A stretch of DNA of 64,000 nt from Aurantimonas coralicida_A (lineage in GTDB: Bacteria; Pseudomonadota; Alphaproteobacteria; Rhizobiales; Rhizobiaceae): the NCBI RefSeq assembly GCF_036016755.1, contig NZ_JAYXIH010000017.1, forward strand, positions 26,848-90,847, in the 5' to 3' direction. The notes under the pieces were generated by a model. That model saw only the letters and a program-made list of their open reading frames with translations, was not told the origin of the DNA and made no database searches. This document shows, in pieces, positions 1-8,852 of the stretch (the stretch's first letter is position 1; each line of letters opens with the position of its first letter). A program made the position numbers and the translations under genes.

Positions 1-2847
1 GCCCGCCGCGGCGACGCTCGCTTCGTCGAAGGTCAGATTGCCCGCGTCTGCCGACATCCGGGAGGCAAAATCCGTCATGACCGGACCACCAAGGTCGAGC
101 TGCGCGGCGGTAAGCGCCACCGAAAAATCGAGACCGGCAAGAGAACTCGGCCGGAACGCCTCGCTTGGCCAAAGTCGCTTTGGGTCGCCGTCGTCGAGCG
201 CGCGCCCATAGACCAGGCTCGCAAGCCACGGCATCGACAATTTGTCGAGGCGCACCGTCCCCTCGAAAGGTTGCCCGCGTTGTTTTCGCAAGGCGGCGTC
301 GATCGTCGAACCGGCGATCTGGCCGCCCAGGTCGCGGATGGTCCAGTCACCTCGCTCATAGACGACCGTCCCGGTCAGATCGAGCGGGGCGGCGTCGAGC
401 GACGCGCCAAGTTCGACGCCGCTCGTGCGCAGCCATGGCAGCGCGTCGCCGCTCTTGACATAAAGCGAGACGTCACCGCCGGAAATTCCCTCGGGCGTCA
501 TATCGAGGGTACCATCCAAACTGATTTCACTTCCCGGCGCGCGCAATGTCGCCGAGGTGACGATGGGCCCGGTCGCCGAGGCCGACAAAGACAGCTCCGC
601 TTCCAGCGGCGCCGGCGCGCCGGCTTCCATGGCTGTCAGCCCGAGCTGGCCGAGCAAAACTGTCGGCCGATCGTTCTCCAGACGCAGATCGAGACCGAAC
701 CGACCACTCTCCGCACGCGCGTTGAGGCCGTTCTCAATCGAGGCCGACAGATCGATCTTGCTGCCATTGGCGGTCCCGTCGAGACGCACCAGCAGGCTCG
801 GCGGTTGTCCCGCCTCGCCTCCGATCGTCTCCACCGCACCAGCGAGGGCCAGCGGCGCCAGACGCGCCGCCTGCCCGTCGATCGCTTCAAGCAGGGGTAC
901 TCCCGGAAACCGCGAACGAAGGAATTCGAAGAACTGCTCCGGCTTCCCGGAATCGAGCGCCACGGCGAGCCGCCCGCGGGTATCGCCGCTGAGTTGCGAC
1001 AGCTCCCCCCGGGCCGACAGGCTGGCGCCGGCGAGACCGTCGACGTCGAGCTTGCCGATCGCCAGCGTGTCGCCGTCGTAACGGATATCGCCGTCGATGC
1101 GCTCGGCAGAGGCATTGCGGAACGTCACCGGGCCGGCGGTCAAGGCGACATCGAACTGGTCGGCGTTCGCCAGCGCGTCGGACGGGCCGGTAAACAGTCG
1201 CGTCAGGGCAAGTAGCGCGTCGAGATCGACCTTCCCCCCCTCCATATCCGCCGCGATCGTCGTCCGCTCGCCTACCCTGGAGCGCTCCAGCCGGCCGGTA
1301 AGTTGGTCGCCACCGATGTCGAGTTCCAGGTCGGTGAAGACCTGTTTTTCGGCGGTCAGCACCGTCTTCGCCGCCAACCCGGCGCCGGCCAGGGCGCGCA
1401 CCGACGGGTCGACATCGCCGGTCAGCCAGTCGGAAAAGCCGGATGGCTGGCGGGAGACCACAAGCAGGTCGCCGCGAAAGCCGAAGCTCTCGTCGAGATC
1501 GACGACACCGCTCGCTTCCAGCCGGGTCCGGCCCGGCAGTTCCGCCGCGAAGCGGGCCAGCGTCCAGCCGGATTCGGTCGGGCTTGCCGAAAACGCGACA
1601 TCGCGAATCGTCGTGTCGCCGGCGACGACCACCGGCAGCGAGATGGCCACGGTACCAGGGATCGTCGGCCGGGGAATGTCGGCGAGGACGGCGCGCACCG
1701 CCTCCAGCCGCTCCGCAAATCCGATCGCGGCGGCTTCCGGGCTCGCCTCGCCTGTCTCCGCGCCGCCGGATGCGATCGTGTCGACATCGACCTGCTCACC
1801 TTCGAGATCCAGCGCGAAATGCGGCACCGCCTTGAAATCGAGGCGGCCTTGGCCGGTCAGGAGATAGGGCTGCTTGCTGCCGCCCGCCTGGACCCTGAGG
1901 TCGAGGACTTCTGCGGCGGTGGGTGTCAGGGTCACCGCTCCGACCGCCCTGACCGGCAAGACATCCGGCTTCAACGACGTATCGGCCGCAGTGTCGGATG
2001 ATGCCGCGTCAGCCGCCGCGAAGGGGTTGCCGTCGACCACCGCGGCGCCGCCCGTCGCCGCCTCCGGCAATGGCCGCCTGATGACGGCGGTGCCGGCGAA
2101 TTGCGGCCGCCCGTCCTCGAACCGCGCGGCGCCGTCGAGCGCAATCTGGGTGGCGAGCGTCTCGTTGGCGGTGACGAGGCGAACCGGTACCGATCCATCC
2201 GCCTGCCGCGTTCCGGCCGCCAGCGTAAAGGCGACTGCCTCGCCGCCCAGCTTGAAGCGACCGCTTCCGTCGAGCGGTCCGGCCAGTGAGCCGGCCGACA
2301 ATACCGCCTCGACGCCGGACAACTCGTGGCTGCGTCCGGTCAGGCCGTTCTCGATACGGACCGTGCCGTTGGTGATCGCGACATTGTCTAGCACCACCGT
2401 CGCGCCGGTTGGAATCTTCGACTTCTCCACCACCCAGTCGATCGAACCGTCCGGCCGAATCGGAATCCGGATGGAGGGCCGATCCAGCGACATCGAGTAG
2501 ATGAAAATCTCGCCGGAGAGATAGGGCGCCAGTTCCGCGTCCATCCGAAACCGGCCGATCGTCGCCAGCGCCGCACCCGATTCGTCCAGCACCTCGACAT
2601 CCCCGAAGATGACCGACGGAAACGGCAGCAGCCGCGCCGAGGCTTCACCCCTGACGACCACGTCGCGGCCGAGAATCGTCGAGGCCTCGCGCTGGAAATC
2701 GTCGCGATAGGCGGTCCAGTCGATGAAATACGGCGCCACCAGCGCCCCGATGAGCGCCAGCACCAAGAGGCCGCCGAAAAGAACGAAGGCTCTGACCAGG
2801 ATGGGGCTCCTCTTCTCGTGGTCGCAATTGCGGCGAGCCCGCGCCAC
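1..2847 (-). CDS. AsmA-like protein, 3' end outside window
   Basis: An uninterrupted frame of 949 codons runs off the left edge. It starts at a GTG (2847); no strong ribosome site is visible, so the start is tentative. The N-terminus has a single membrane segment (about residues 19-35, LVRAFVLFGGLLVLALIGAL) followed by APYFIDWTAYRDDF and GRDVVVRGEA, the typical opening of AsmA/TamB-like inner-membrane proteins. The remainder is a long repetitive beta-rich periplasmic region. In the family these proteins bridge the periplasm and affect lipid transport or outer-membrane assembly; no specific role can be read here. It is a single gene reading away from the lldD-like gene upstream. Family assignment is firm, function is not. 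Confidence 0.85.
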   Translation of the reverse strand, partial: MARARRNCDHEKRSPILVRAFVLFGGLLVLALIGALVAPYFIDWTAYRDDFQREASTILGRDVVVRGEASARLLPFPSVIFGDVEVLDESGAALATIGRFRMDAELAPYLSGEIFIYSMSLDRPSIRIPIRPDGSIDWVVEKSKIPTGATVVLDNVAITNGTVRIENGLTGRSHELSGVEAVLSAGSLAGPLDGSGRFKLGGEAVAFTLAAGTRQADGSVPVRLVTANETLATQIALDGAARFEDGRPQFAGTAVIRRPLPEAATGGAAVVDGNPFAAADAASSDTAADTSLKPDVLPVRAVGAVTLTPTAAEVLDLRVQAGGSKQPYLLTGQGRLDFKAVPHFALDLEGEQVDVDTIASGGAETGEASPEAAAIGFAERLEAVRAVLADIPRPTIPGTVAISLPVVVAGDTTIRDVAFSASPTESGWTLARFAAELPGRTRLEASGVVDLDESFGFRGDLLVVSRQPSGFSDWLTGDVDPSVRALAGAGLAAKTVLTAEKQVFTDLELDIGGDQLTGRLERSRVGERTTIAADMEGGKVDLDALLALTRLFTGPSDALANADQFDVALTAGPVTFRNASAERIDGDIRYDGDTLAIGKLDVDGLAGASLSARGELSQLSGDTRGRLAVALDSGKPEQFFEFLRSRFPGVPLLEAIDGQAARLAPLALAGAVETIGGEAGQPPSLLVRLDGTANGSKIDLSASIENGLNARAESGRFGLDLRLENDRPTVLLGQLGLTAMEAGAPAPLEAELSLSASATGPIVTSATLRAPGSEISLDGTLDMTPEGISGGDVSLYVKSGDALPWLRTSGVELGASLDAAPLDLTGTVVYERGDWTIRDLGGQIAGSTIDAALRKQRGQPFEGTVRLDKLSMPWLASLVYGRALDDGDPKRLWPSEAFRPSSLAGLDFSVALTAAQLDLGGPVMTDFASRMSADAGNLTFDEASVAAAG

Positions 2848-2957
2848 ATGATGCCAAGCGCCGCTTGTCTCGCGCTGACCGCCGCCAGCCGTTCGGCCGG
2901 GCCTTCAAAGGATAGGCCAGAACCGGGCCCCGATGTCGAGACCTGACCGCGTCCGGA

Positions 2958-4367
2958 TCAGGGCAGGATTTTGCCGGGGTTGAGGATATTGTCCGGATCG
3001 AGCGTGGTCTTGATGGCGCGCATCACGTCGACGGCATCGCCCAGCTCCTTGCGCAGATAGCCGCGCTTGCCCTGTCCGATGCCATGCTCGCCGGTACAGG
3101 TGCCGTCCATCGCGACCGCCCGCTCGGCGAGCCGCGCCATGAAGGCTTCCGCTGCGGCGATCTCCTCGGCGCTGTCCATGTCGAGCAGCAGCGTCACGTG
3201 GAAATTGCCGTCGCCGACATGGCCGACGATCGGCGCGATCAGGCCGGCCGCATCGATGTCGCCTTGCGTTTCCGCGATGCATTCGGCGAGCCGCGACACC
3301 GGCACGCAGACGTCGGTCGCGATGCCCTTGGCGCCGGGGCGCAGCGCCAGCGCCGCCCAGTAGAACTGGTGCCGGGCCTTCCAGAGCTGCGCCCGCTCCT
3401 CGGTCCGCTTGGCGCTCTGGAACGGGCCGCCGCCGTGGTCCTCGGCGATCGCGGCGAACAACTCGGCCTGCTCGGCGACCGAATTCGCCGAGCCGTGGAA
3501 CTCCAGAAACAGCGACGGCCGCGCCTCCAAATCGAGCTGCGAATGGACGATCGCCGCCTGCATCGACAACGTGTCCAGCAGCTCGATCCGGGCCACCGGA
3601 ATTCCGGCCTGGATGGTCTGGATCACCGCGTCGCAGGCGCTTTTGACGTCCGGAAACGGGCAGACGCCGGCCAGAATCGATTCGGGAATGCCGTAGAGCT
3701 TCAGATTGAGCTTGGTGATGATGCCGAGCGTGCCCTCCGAGCCGACCAGAAGCCGGGTCAGGTCGTAGCCGGCTGAGGTCTTCTTGGCCCGCCGCGCGGT
3801 GCGGATGATCTTGCCGTCGGCCATCACCGCGGTCAGCCCGATGACGTTGTCGCGCATCGTGCCGTAGCGCACGGCGTTGGTGCCCGACGCGCGGGTGGCG
3901 GCCATGCCGCCGAGGCTGGCGTTGGCGCCCGGATCGATCGGGAAGAACAGCCCAGTGTCGCGCAAATGCGCGTTCAGCGCCTCGCGGGTGACGCCCGGCT
4001 CGACCGTGCAGTCGAGATCCTCGGCATTGACGGCGAGCACCTTGTCCATGCGCGACAGGTCGAGCGAAATGCCGCCCTCCGGCGCGTTGACATGGCCTTC
4101 CAGCGACGAGCCGGTGCCGAAGGCGACGATCGGCGTTCGATACTCGCCGCAGAGCTGAACGAGCGTCTGCACCTCGTCCTCGGTTTCGGCGAAGAACACC
4201 GCGTCCGGCATCTGGTTCGGCAGATAAGTGGTCGAATGGGCATGGGCGCGCCGCACGTCCTCGCCGGTGACCAGCCGCTCGCCGAATCGCTGCTTCAGCA
4301 CCGAGACCGCGCTGGCGATGCCCTCGCGCTTGGCCGGCCGTTCCGCCAGGATGTCCGCTAACGCCAT
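2958..4367 (-). CDS. FAD-linked D-lactate dehydrogenase (DLD/GlcD-type)
   Basis: 469 residues, usual length for D-lactate dehydrogenase (cytochrome) and related D-2-hydroxyacid dehydrogenases. The N-terminal PCMH-type FAD domain shows GTGSSLEGH (84-92) and PGANASLGGMAATRASG (146-162), which bind the FAD pyrophosphate. The C-terminal FAD-oxidase domain has GHVGDGNFH and TGEHGIGQGKRGYL, holding the metal- and substrate-binding histidines. It probably oxidises D-lactate or another D-2-hydroxyacid and passes electrons to the respiratory chain. GlcD (glycolate oxidase) is a near relative, but no glcE or glcF lies beside it, so a stand-alone DLD is favoured. ATG start at 4367. It is divergent from the thioesterase gene. 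Confidence 0.88.
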   Translation of the reverse strand: MALADILAERPAKREGIASAVSVLKQRFGERLVTGEDVRRAHAHSTTYLPNQMPDAVFFAETEDEVQTLVQLCGEYRTPIVAFGTGSSLEGHVNAPEGGISLDLSRMDKVLAVNAEDLDCTVEPGVTREALNAHLRDTGLFFPIDPGANASLGGMAATRASGTNAVRYGTMRDNVIGLTAVMADGKIIRTARRAKKTSAGYDLTRLLVGSEGTLGIITKLNLKLYGIPESILAGVCPFPDVKSACDAVIQTIQAGIPVARIELLDTLSMQAAIVHSQLDLEARPSLFLEFHGSANSVAEQAELFAAIAEDHGGGPFQSAKRTEERAQLWKARHQFYWAALALRPGAKGIATDVCVPVSRLAECIAETQGDIDAAGLIAPIVGHVGDGNFHVTLLLDMDSAEEIAAAEAFMARLAERAVAMDGTCTGEHGIGQGKRGYLRKELGDAVDVMRAIKTTLDPDNILNPGKILP

Positions 4368-4477
4368 GATGCTCTTGCTCCCTTCCCGTCCGTCGCCTCG
4401 ATGGATCGCCGGATTTGACTTCCCTACGCCTTGCGGCTTTCCCTTGCCGCAACGTCCACCCGCAAAGAAGAGCCCCG

Positions 4478-4975
4478 ATGACGCCAGAGCCGCCGCAGCC
4501 GTTCCGTTCGCCCCTGATGGACCTCGAGCCCGGTTGGATCGACTATAACGGCCACCTCAATCTTGCCTATTATCACGTTCTGTTCGACCGGGGCATCGAC
4601 GCCCTGTTCGACGCGATCGGGCTCGGCGAGCCATATCGCGCCACGCGCGGCTACACCACCTACTCCGCCGAGACCCATGTCTGCTATCTGCGCGAGGTGC
4701 CGCCGAAAGCGCGCGTCTATGCGACCGCGCAGATCGTCGGCCTCGACGCAAAGCGGCTGCACATTTTCCAGGAGCTGTTCCACGAGGACGGCTGGCGCAC
4801 CGCGACGCTGGAAAGCCTCAGCCTGTCGATCGACCAGAACCACCCGTCGGGCGGCCCGAAGGTGGCCCCCTTCCCGGCCGACGTGTTCGCAAGGGTGGCG
4901 GACGTGGCGGCGGAGCACGCGAAGCTGCCGACCCCGGACCGGCTGGGGCGTGCGGTGCGGTTGGGGCGGGGGTGA
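4478..4975 (+). CDS. Hotdog-fold acyl-CoA thioesterase-like protein
   Basis: 165 residues from the ATG at 4478, which follows an AAAGAAG ribosome site; longer in-frame starts overlap the divergent dehydrogenase promoter. The N-terminal stretch WIDYNGHLNLAYYHVLFDRG is the active-site loop and helix of the 4-hydroxybenzoyl-CoA thioesterase/carnitinyl-CoA thioesterase-like hotdog family (an Asp in DYNGH, then the long central helix). The protein probably hydrolyses a short or charged acyl-CoA, but the substrate cannot be told. The C-terminus (LGRAVRLGRG) runs into a (GGTGAG)4 repeat whose first unit supplies the TGA stop, so the tail may have been altered by repeat growth. Confidence 0.8.
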   Translation: MTPEPPQPFRSPLMDLEPGWIDYNGHLNLAYYHVLFDRGIDALFDAIGLGEPYRATRGYTTYSAETHVCYLREVPPKARVYATAQIVGLDAKRLHIFQELFHEDGWRTATLESLSLSIDQNHPSGGPKVAPFPADVFARVADVAAEHAKLPTPDRLGRAVRLGRG

Positions 4976-4996
4976 GGGTGAGGGTGAGGGTGAGGG
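4971..4996 (+). repeat. (GGTGAG)4 hexanucleotide tandem repeat
   Basis: Four perfect GGTGAG units. The first contains the TGA stop of the thioesterase gene (4973-4975). The repeat directly precedes the degenerate copy of the CLC gene tail at 4999, so it marks the left edge of the suspected inserted segment. Confidence 0.9.
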
Positions 4997-4998
4997 AT

Positions 4999-5068
4999 AT
5001 GGTTCTGCACTACGGCCTTGGCGATCCTCGCGGCTGATGACCCCGACAATGTCCTCGGACCATGGCAG
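4999..5068 (-). pseudogene. Remnant of CLC channel gene 3' end
   Basis: About 70 bases match the last 72 bases of the intact CLC gene (8862-8933), in the same orientation, with roughly 85% identity by eye and a two-base gap. Read on the minus strand it gives EDIVGVISRED in one frame and IAKAVVQNHI in another, against EDIAGIISREEIAKAVVQNHYG in the intact protein. It is therefore a frameshifted relic of the final CBS-domain helix. No further similarity is seen beyond about 5068. Together with the intact copy it makes an imperfect direct repeat around the 5.1-8.8 kb segment. Confidence 0.8.
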
Positions 5069-5155
5069 GAATGGCCTGAAGGTGAGCGGGAACGGGCGCG
5101 CTGCCCCTCGTCGCAGAAGCGCCAACGACAGCTTTTTCCAACCGTCGATCGGTCT

Positions 5156-6906
5156 CTACCGTGGCGGCAAACCCATTTCCACGAGGCGGTCCAGCTGGAC
5201 TGTGATCCCCGCTACCAGCGCGGGCCATTTCGGAAAGTAGAACGAGTACTTGATCACATTATGGGTCAATTCGGGCCGGATCGTCAGCGCCTTTGACAAA
5301 GCCCGGTCCGCCACCGGCTGATCGTCACGTTTGAGCGCGACTACGGCGACTGCGATATGGACGAAGGCTTCCGCGCCGGGAAGCCGGCTGGCGGCATCAA
5401 GATGCTCGCGGACATTTTCGCCCAATTCCATATCCCGCATCCAGAGGGCCATGACGACCATCCAATGGAAGGACCAGGCCAACCGGGTCCCTTGGGCTGA
5501 GGCGAATGGCCTCCAGCCCCGCTCGCAGCATCTCGTCCGTATCGGGCTCGGCCTGGAAGAGATTGACGAATGTCTGGGCGCTGTAGACGGCAGCATCATT
5601 GTCGTTCAATGCCACGGCCCGGGCGAGGGCGTCGCGGATGGTAAGGAGCCGAGCGAGGGCGACATAGCCGGTCTCGAGCCGATCGTCGAGCCGTATCGCC
5701 ATGCGGGCATGGTAGATGCCCGTCAGCATTTCGGCCCCGGGATCACTGCTCCGCCCGGAATAGATTCTCATTGAATGCCACTGACCCAGCAGGGCGTGGG
5801 GGAGCGCGTAGGCGGAATCGGCCTTGGTGGCGGAATGGAAAAGATCGAAGGCCGTGTGGATTCCTTCGATTGTCCGGGCCTCCATTTCGGAAAGGCCACG
5901 CTGGCACATTTCCCAGGCCGATAGGTTTTCGGGCGGCTTACGACGGGAGACCTGGCGTTCGTGTGCGCCGATTTCGGGAGCAAGGCGGGTGACGACCCGT
6001 CGGGTGATGTCATCCTGAAAATCGAAGAGGGAGGCCCTGTTCCCATCATACCTGTCGGACCATATCTGTTCGACGGTATCTGCTTCGATCAATTGTACGG
6101 AGACTCGCAGGCGATCTCCCGCTCCACGGACAGCGCCCTGAACCACATATCGCACACGCATATCCTGTGCGATCTGGCGAATATCCTTCTCACCCCCCCC
6201 TGTAGGAAAAGCTCGATCCACGGGCGATGACGAACAATGAGCGGAAACGTGACAGTTCGTTGATGATCTCGTCGGCGATTCCCTCGGCCAGAAATGAGTT
6301 CTCTCCCGAAGCCGACGCATCGTCGAAGGGCAGCACGATCACGGACGGGCGGTCGGCGCTTCCCGGTTGCACTGCGGCGCCGGCATCTTCCACACCGGTT
6401 TCGACCTGCCAGACCTCGACCGGAAACGGGATGTTGCGCACGAACTGCTTGCCGCGCGGGCAGACGCTCAGCTCGGTGTCGGCGAAGAGCATGTCGCGAA
6501 CCGATCGCGAAATACAGACGCCGTTGGGAGGGCACAAGGTCTCCAAACGCGCGGCGATGTTCACCACATCGCCCAATACGTCGTCTCCGTCGATCAAGAC
6601 GCTCCCGTGGTTCACGCCGATGCGAAAGCGGATACGGTTGTCATCGCACCGGCCCGCTTCGTGGCGGTGAACTGCCCGCTGCACGACCTGTCCGGCGCGA
6701 ACGGCCGCCATAGGATGGGGGAATTCGACCAGAAGGCCATCGCCCATCGTCTTGATGATCCGCCCTCCTCCGGCAACAACGGCGGGATCGATGATATCCA
6801 GACGCAATTCGCGCAGGCGGGTAAAAACCTCTTCCTCGGCTCTTGCGACAAGCCGCGAAAAACCCGCGACATCCGCGGCGACGATCGTCGTTACCTTGCG
6901 CTCCAT
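5156..6906 (-). pseudogene. Class III adenylate cyclase with TPR region, two frameshifts
   Basis: Three consecutive minus-strand frames together give a full-length (about 583-residue) CyaA-like protein. The N-terminal class III cyclase domain (from MERKVTTIVAADVAGFSRL at 6906) keeps both metal aspartates (AADVAG, MGDG) and the DVVNIAARLE motif. It is followed by the family's linker (VIVLPFDDASASGENSFLAEGIADEI), a QDMRVRYVVQGAVR segment and TPR-like repeats ending at 5156. The frame breaks first at a run of eight G (6193-6200), where seven would keep the frame, and again near 5485, where one extra base follows RLSPRDP. Each is a +1 change. Either the gene is dead or both are sequencing indels. 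The start lies 71 bases downstream of the permuted amine oxidase gene, so co-transcription is likely. Confidence 0.8.
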
Positions 6907-6977
6907 CACCTGCACGCCTGCCTCTGCACCCCATAGGCGTGGTGCAGCTTCCCTTCTGTAGGTCCGACGACGCCCCG

Positions 6978-8717
6978 TCAGGTCACCCGATCGATCCTCT
7001 CGATCGTCGTATTCAGCGTGACGTTGAGAGGCACCTTCGTCCTCATTTCCTCCCACAGTGCGAGCCACCCCTTCGACAGGACCGTCACCATCGGCGTTGC
7101 GTCCTTGCACTTGTAGCTCTTCAGGATTGCCTTAGTCAGTGGCAGCGATATCCAGATCATACCATAATAGGCAGGTATGTGCTTCAGCGGGCCGTACCCC
7201 TGCACGGAGTAGGAATATTCCAGCAATCCGGTGAGGATCAGCAGATCGTTTCGCTCGAGAAAATCATAGAAGCTGGAATAGCGTTTATCGAGAAGTTTCT
7301 GCGGTGGATTGAAGGGCAAGGGCAGTTCACTGCCTAAATATTGATGTACCAAAACATCGTATTTACCTAGTGCCTCCCCGATTTTCCTCTCCGTTTCCTT
7401 GGCCCTTCGGGGATCTGGCTTCTCGCCATTTGCAACCTGCCCTTTCAAAATGACGTATTCATCGTAGGAAATTGTGGCTTCCGACAGGTGGATACCAGGC
7501 GTGAGGCCTTCGGCTACCATCCCACGAAAACTGCGGTTTTCAGGATCGGAGTGATCTTTCATTATGTAAAAGCCATGACGGCAATTGCCTTCCAGGAAGC
7601 GCCCCAGTGCCGTGACCATTTTGTCATAGGCGGGTGAAAGGTAGCAGGTCCCCAGTTCGCAGGCGGTGGCAGCGCCGCTGTCATGGGGTGACGGCTCGTG
7701 AAGTGTGACCGTATGGGTCTTGCCTCCGATACGATCACTGGGCTCGAGGATCTCCACGTTGCTGTGCCCCCGTTCCTTCAGGAGGTGGGCAAACAACAAG
7801 CCGCTCGGACCTGCTCCCAGAACGATGATCGAAGCCGAGAGGTCAGAAGGAAGCCGCCAACCGAGCTCCTGCTGTTTTTCCAGCAACATGCCGCCGTATT
7901 GCCAGCATTGCAGGACGGACTCAAAGCAGGTTGAGCCGTGAACGTAAATCGTATGGCCCGTTCCTTGTACACCCAGATAGTTCCACGGCATCTTCGCCGT
8001 GAGGCCATCATTGTTGAAATGATCGAAGTAGGGGGTCGTTAGACAGACCGGATCACCGCTATCATCGTGAACCACCTCGAACTCGGGGTAAGGCCACCAC
8101 TCCAGTTGCGGAAGCGTGGCCTTCAGATTGTTCAGGAACTGCTCATTGGTCCAGGGCGTCCCTGCCGCGCCCTGAAGCTGGTAGACGGTCACCAGATTCT
8201 CGACCATGCCGTTCGCGGTTTCAAGCGAGAACTGCTTGGCGGTTTCGTTGCGGTAGCCGCTGACTGCCCCGCCCATCTCATCGATGGCATCCGGATTGAG
8301 GATGATCCCGAATTCCGGCTTTGAGCTGGGCACCTTCACTTTCACCAACGTGGTGTGAAAGGTGAAGTTCGTCAGCCGAGAGAAAACCGAAACCTCCTCG
8401 CCGGTGAAGCTACAGACCATCCTGAGATTGCGGGGATCGCATGCCACGACCAACAGATCGCAGTTTTTTTCGACTGCTGGCGCGCCGTCAATCGAAACTC
8501 TCAGGCTGACGGGCGAGGCGGAATTCGCTTTTGACAAGACATCCTCCCTGGCTTTGCAGACCAAGGCCAGCCCGCTGCTTACGTTACGATAGCATGAATG
8601 TTCCTCTAGGAGAGAATGGATGGCTAGGGCGTCCCTGCTCCAGGTCCCAGTGCGCATCGCGTGAGTTCCAACAAGCAGGAACGCTCGGCGTTCGCCGATC
8701 CTGAGATCGCATGCCAT
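6978..8717 (-). CDS. Flavin amine oxidase-like protein, circularly permuted
   Basis: 579 residues related to FAD-dependent amine oxidases (PF01593-like), but with the halves in swapped order. The FAD-binding Rossmann motif, which opens canonical members, is at residues 298-336 (IIVLGAGPSG, then LEPSDRIGGKTHTV). The protein ends at VTLNTTIERIDRVT, the point where canonical enzymes continue into the strand and CDLLVVACDPRNL segment. Here that segment is at residues 70-97, followed by FSRLTNFTFHTTLVKV and the usual C-terminal part (YVHGSTCFESVLQCWQYGGMLL, 258-279) that should close the enzyme. The first about 65 residues look unrelated, and a start at 8657 is possible. Base composition is visibly more A/T-rich than the neighbours, suggesting transfer. 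Substrate unknown. Confidence 0.75.
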   Translation of the reverse strand: MACDLRIGERRAFLLVGTHAMRTGTWSRDALAIHSLLEEHSCYRNVSSGLALVCKAREDVLSKANSASPVSLRVSIDGAPAVEKNCDLLVVACDPRNLRMVCSFTGEEVSVFSRLTNFTFHTTLVKVKVPSSKPEFGIILNPDAIDEMGGAVSGYRNETAKQFSLETANGMVENLVTVYQLQGAAGTPWTNEQFLNNLKATLPQLEWWPYPEFEVVHDDSGDPVCLTTPYFDHFNNDGLTAKMPWNYLGVQGTGHTIYVHGSTCFESVLQCWQYGGMLLEKQQELGWRLPSDLSASIIVLGAGPSGLLFAHLLKERGHSNVEILEPSDRIGGKTHTVTLHEPSPHDSGAATACELGTCYLSPAYDKMVTALGRFLEGNCRHGFYIMKDHSDPENRSFRGMVAEGLTPGIHLSEATISYDEYVILKGQVANGEKPDPRRAKETERKIGEALGKYDVLVHQYLGSELPLPFNPPQKLLDKRYSSFYDFLERNDLLILTGLLEYSYSVQGYGPLKHIPAYYGMIWISLPLTKAILKSYKCKDATPMVTVLSKGWLALWEEMRTKVPLNVTLNTTIERIDRVT

Positions 8718-8852
8718 GCAGACACGTCAATTGCGCAGAGCCCGGTACGAAGGATCGCTCCAATATAGCTGCATCGCCAGACCGCGGCAGATCATCGCAC
8801 GAAGAGGCAACGGCCTACGAACGAGCGTTTTTTGCGAATAACCCCCACCCCC

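Noticed and set aside
2905..4452. A 515-codon frame overlapping the D-lactate dehydrogenase gene on the same strand
   Set aside because: Its translation is arginine-rich nonsense; the overlapping 469-residue frame contains the FAD motifs.
4971..4996. GGTGAG tandem units as a possible CRISPR or protein repeat
   Set aside because: Units are six bases without spacers, and only the first lies in a gene, providing its stop codon.
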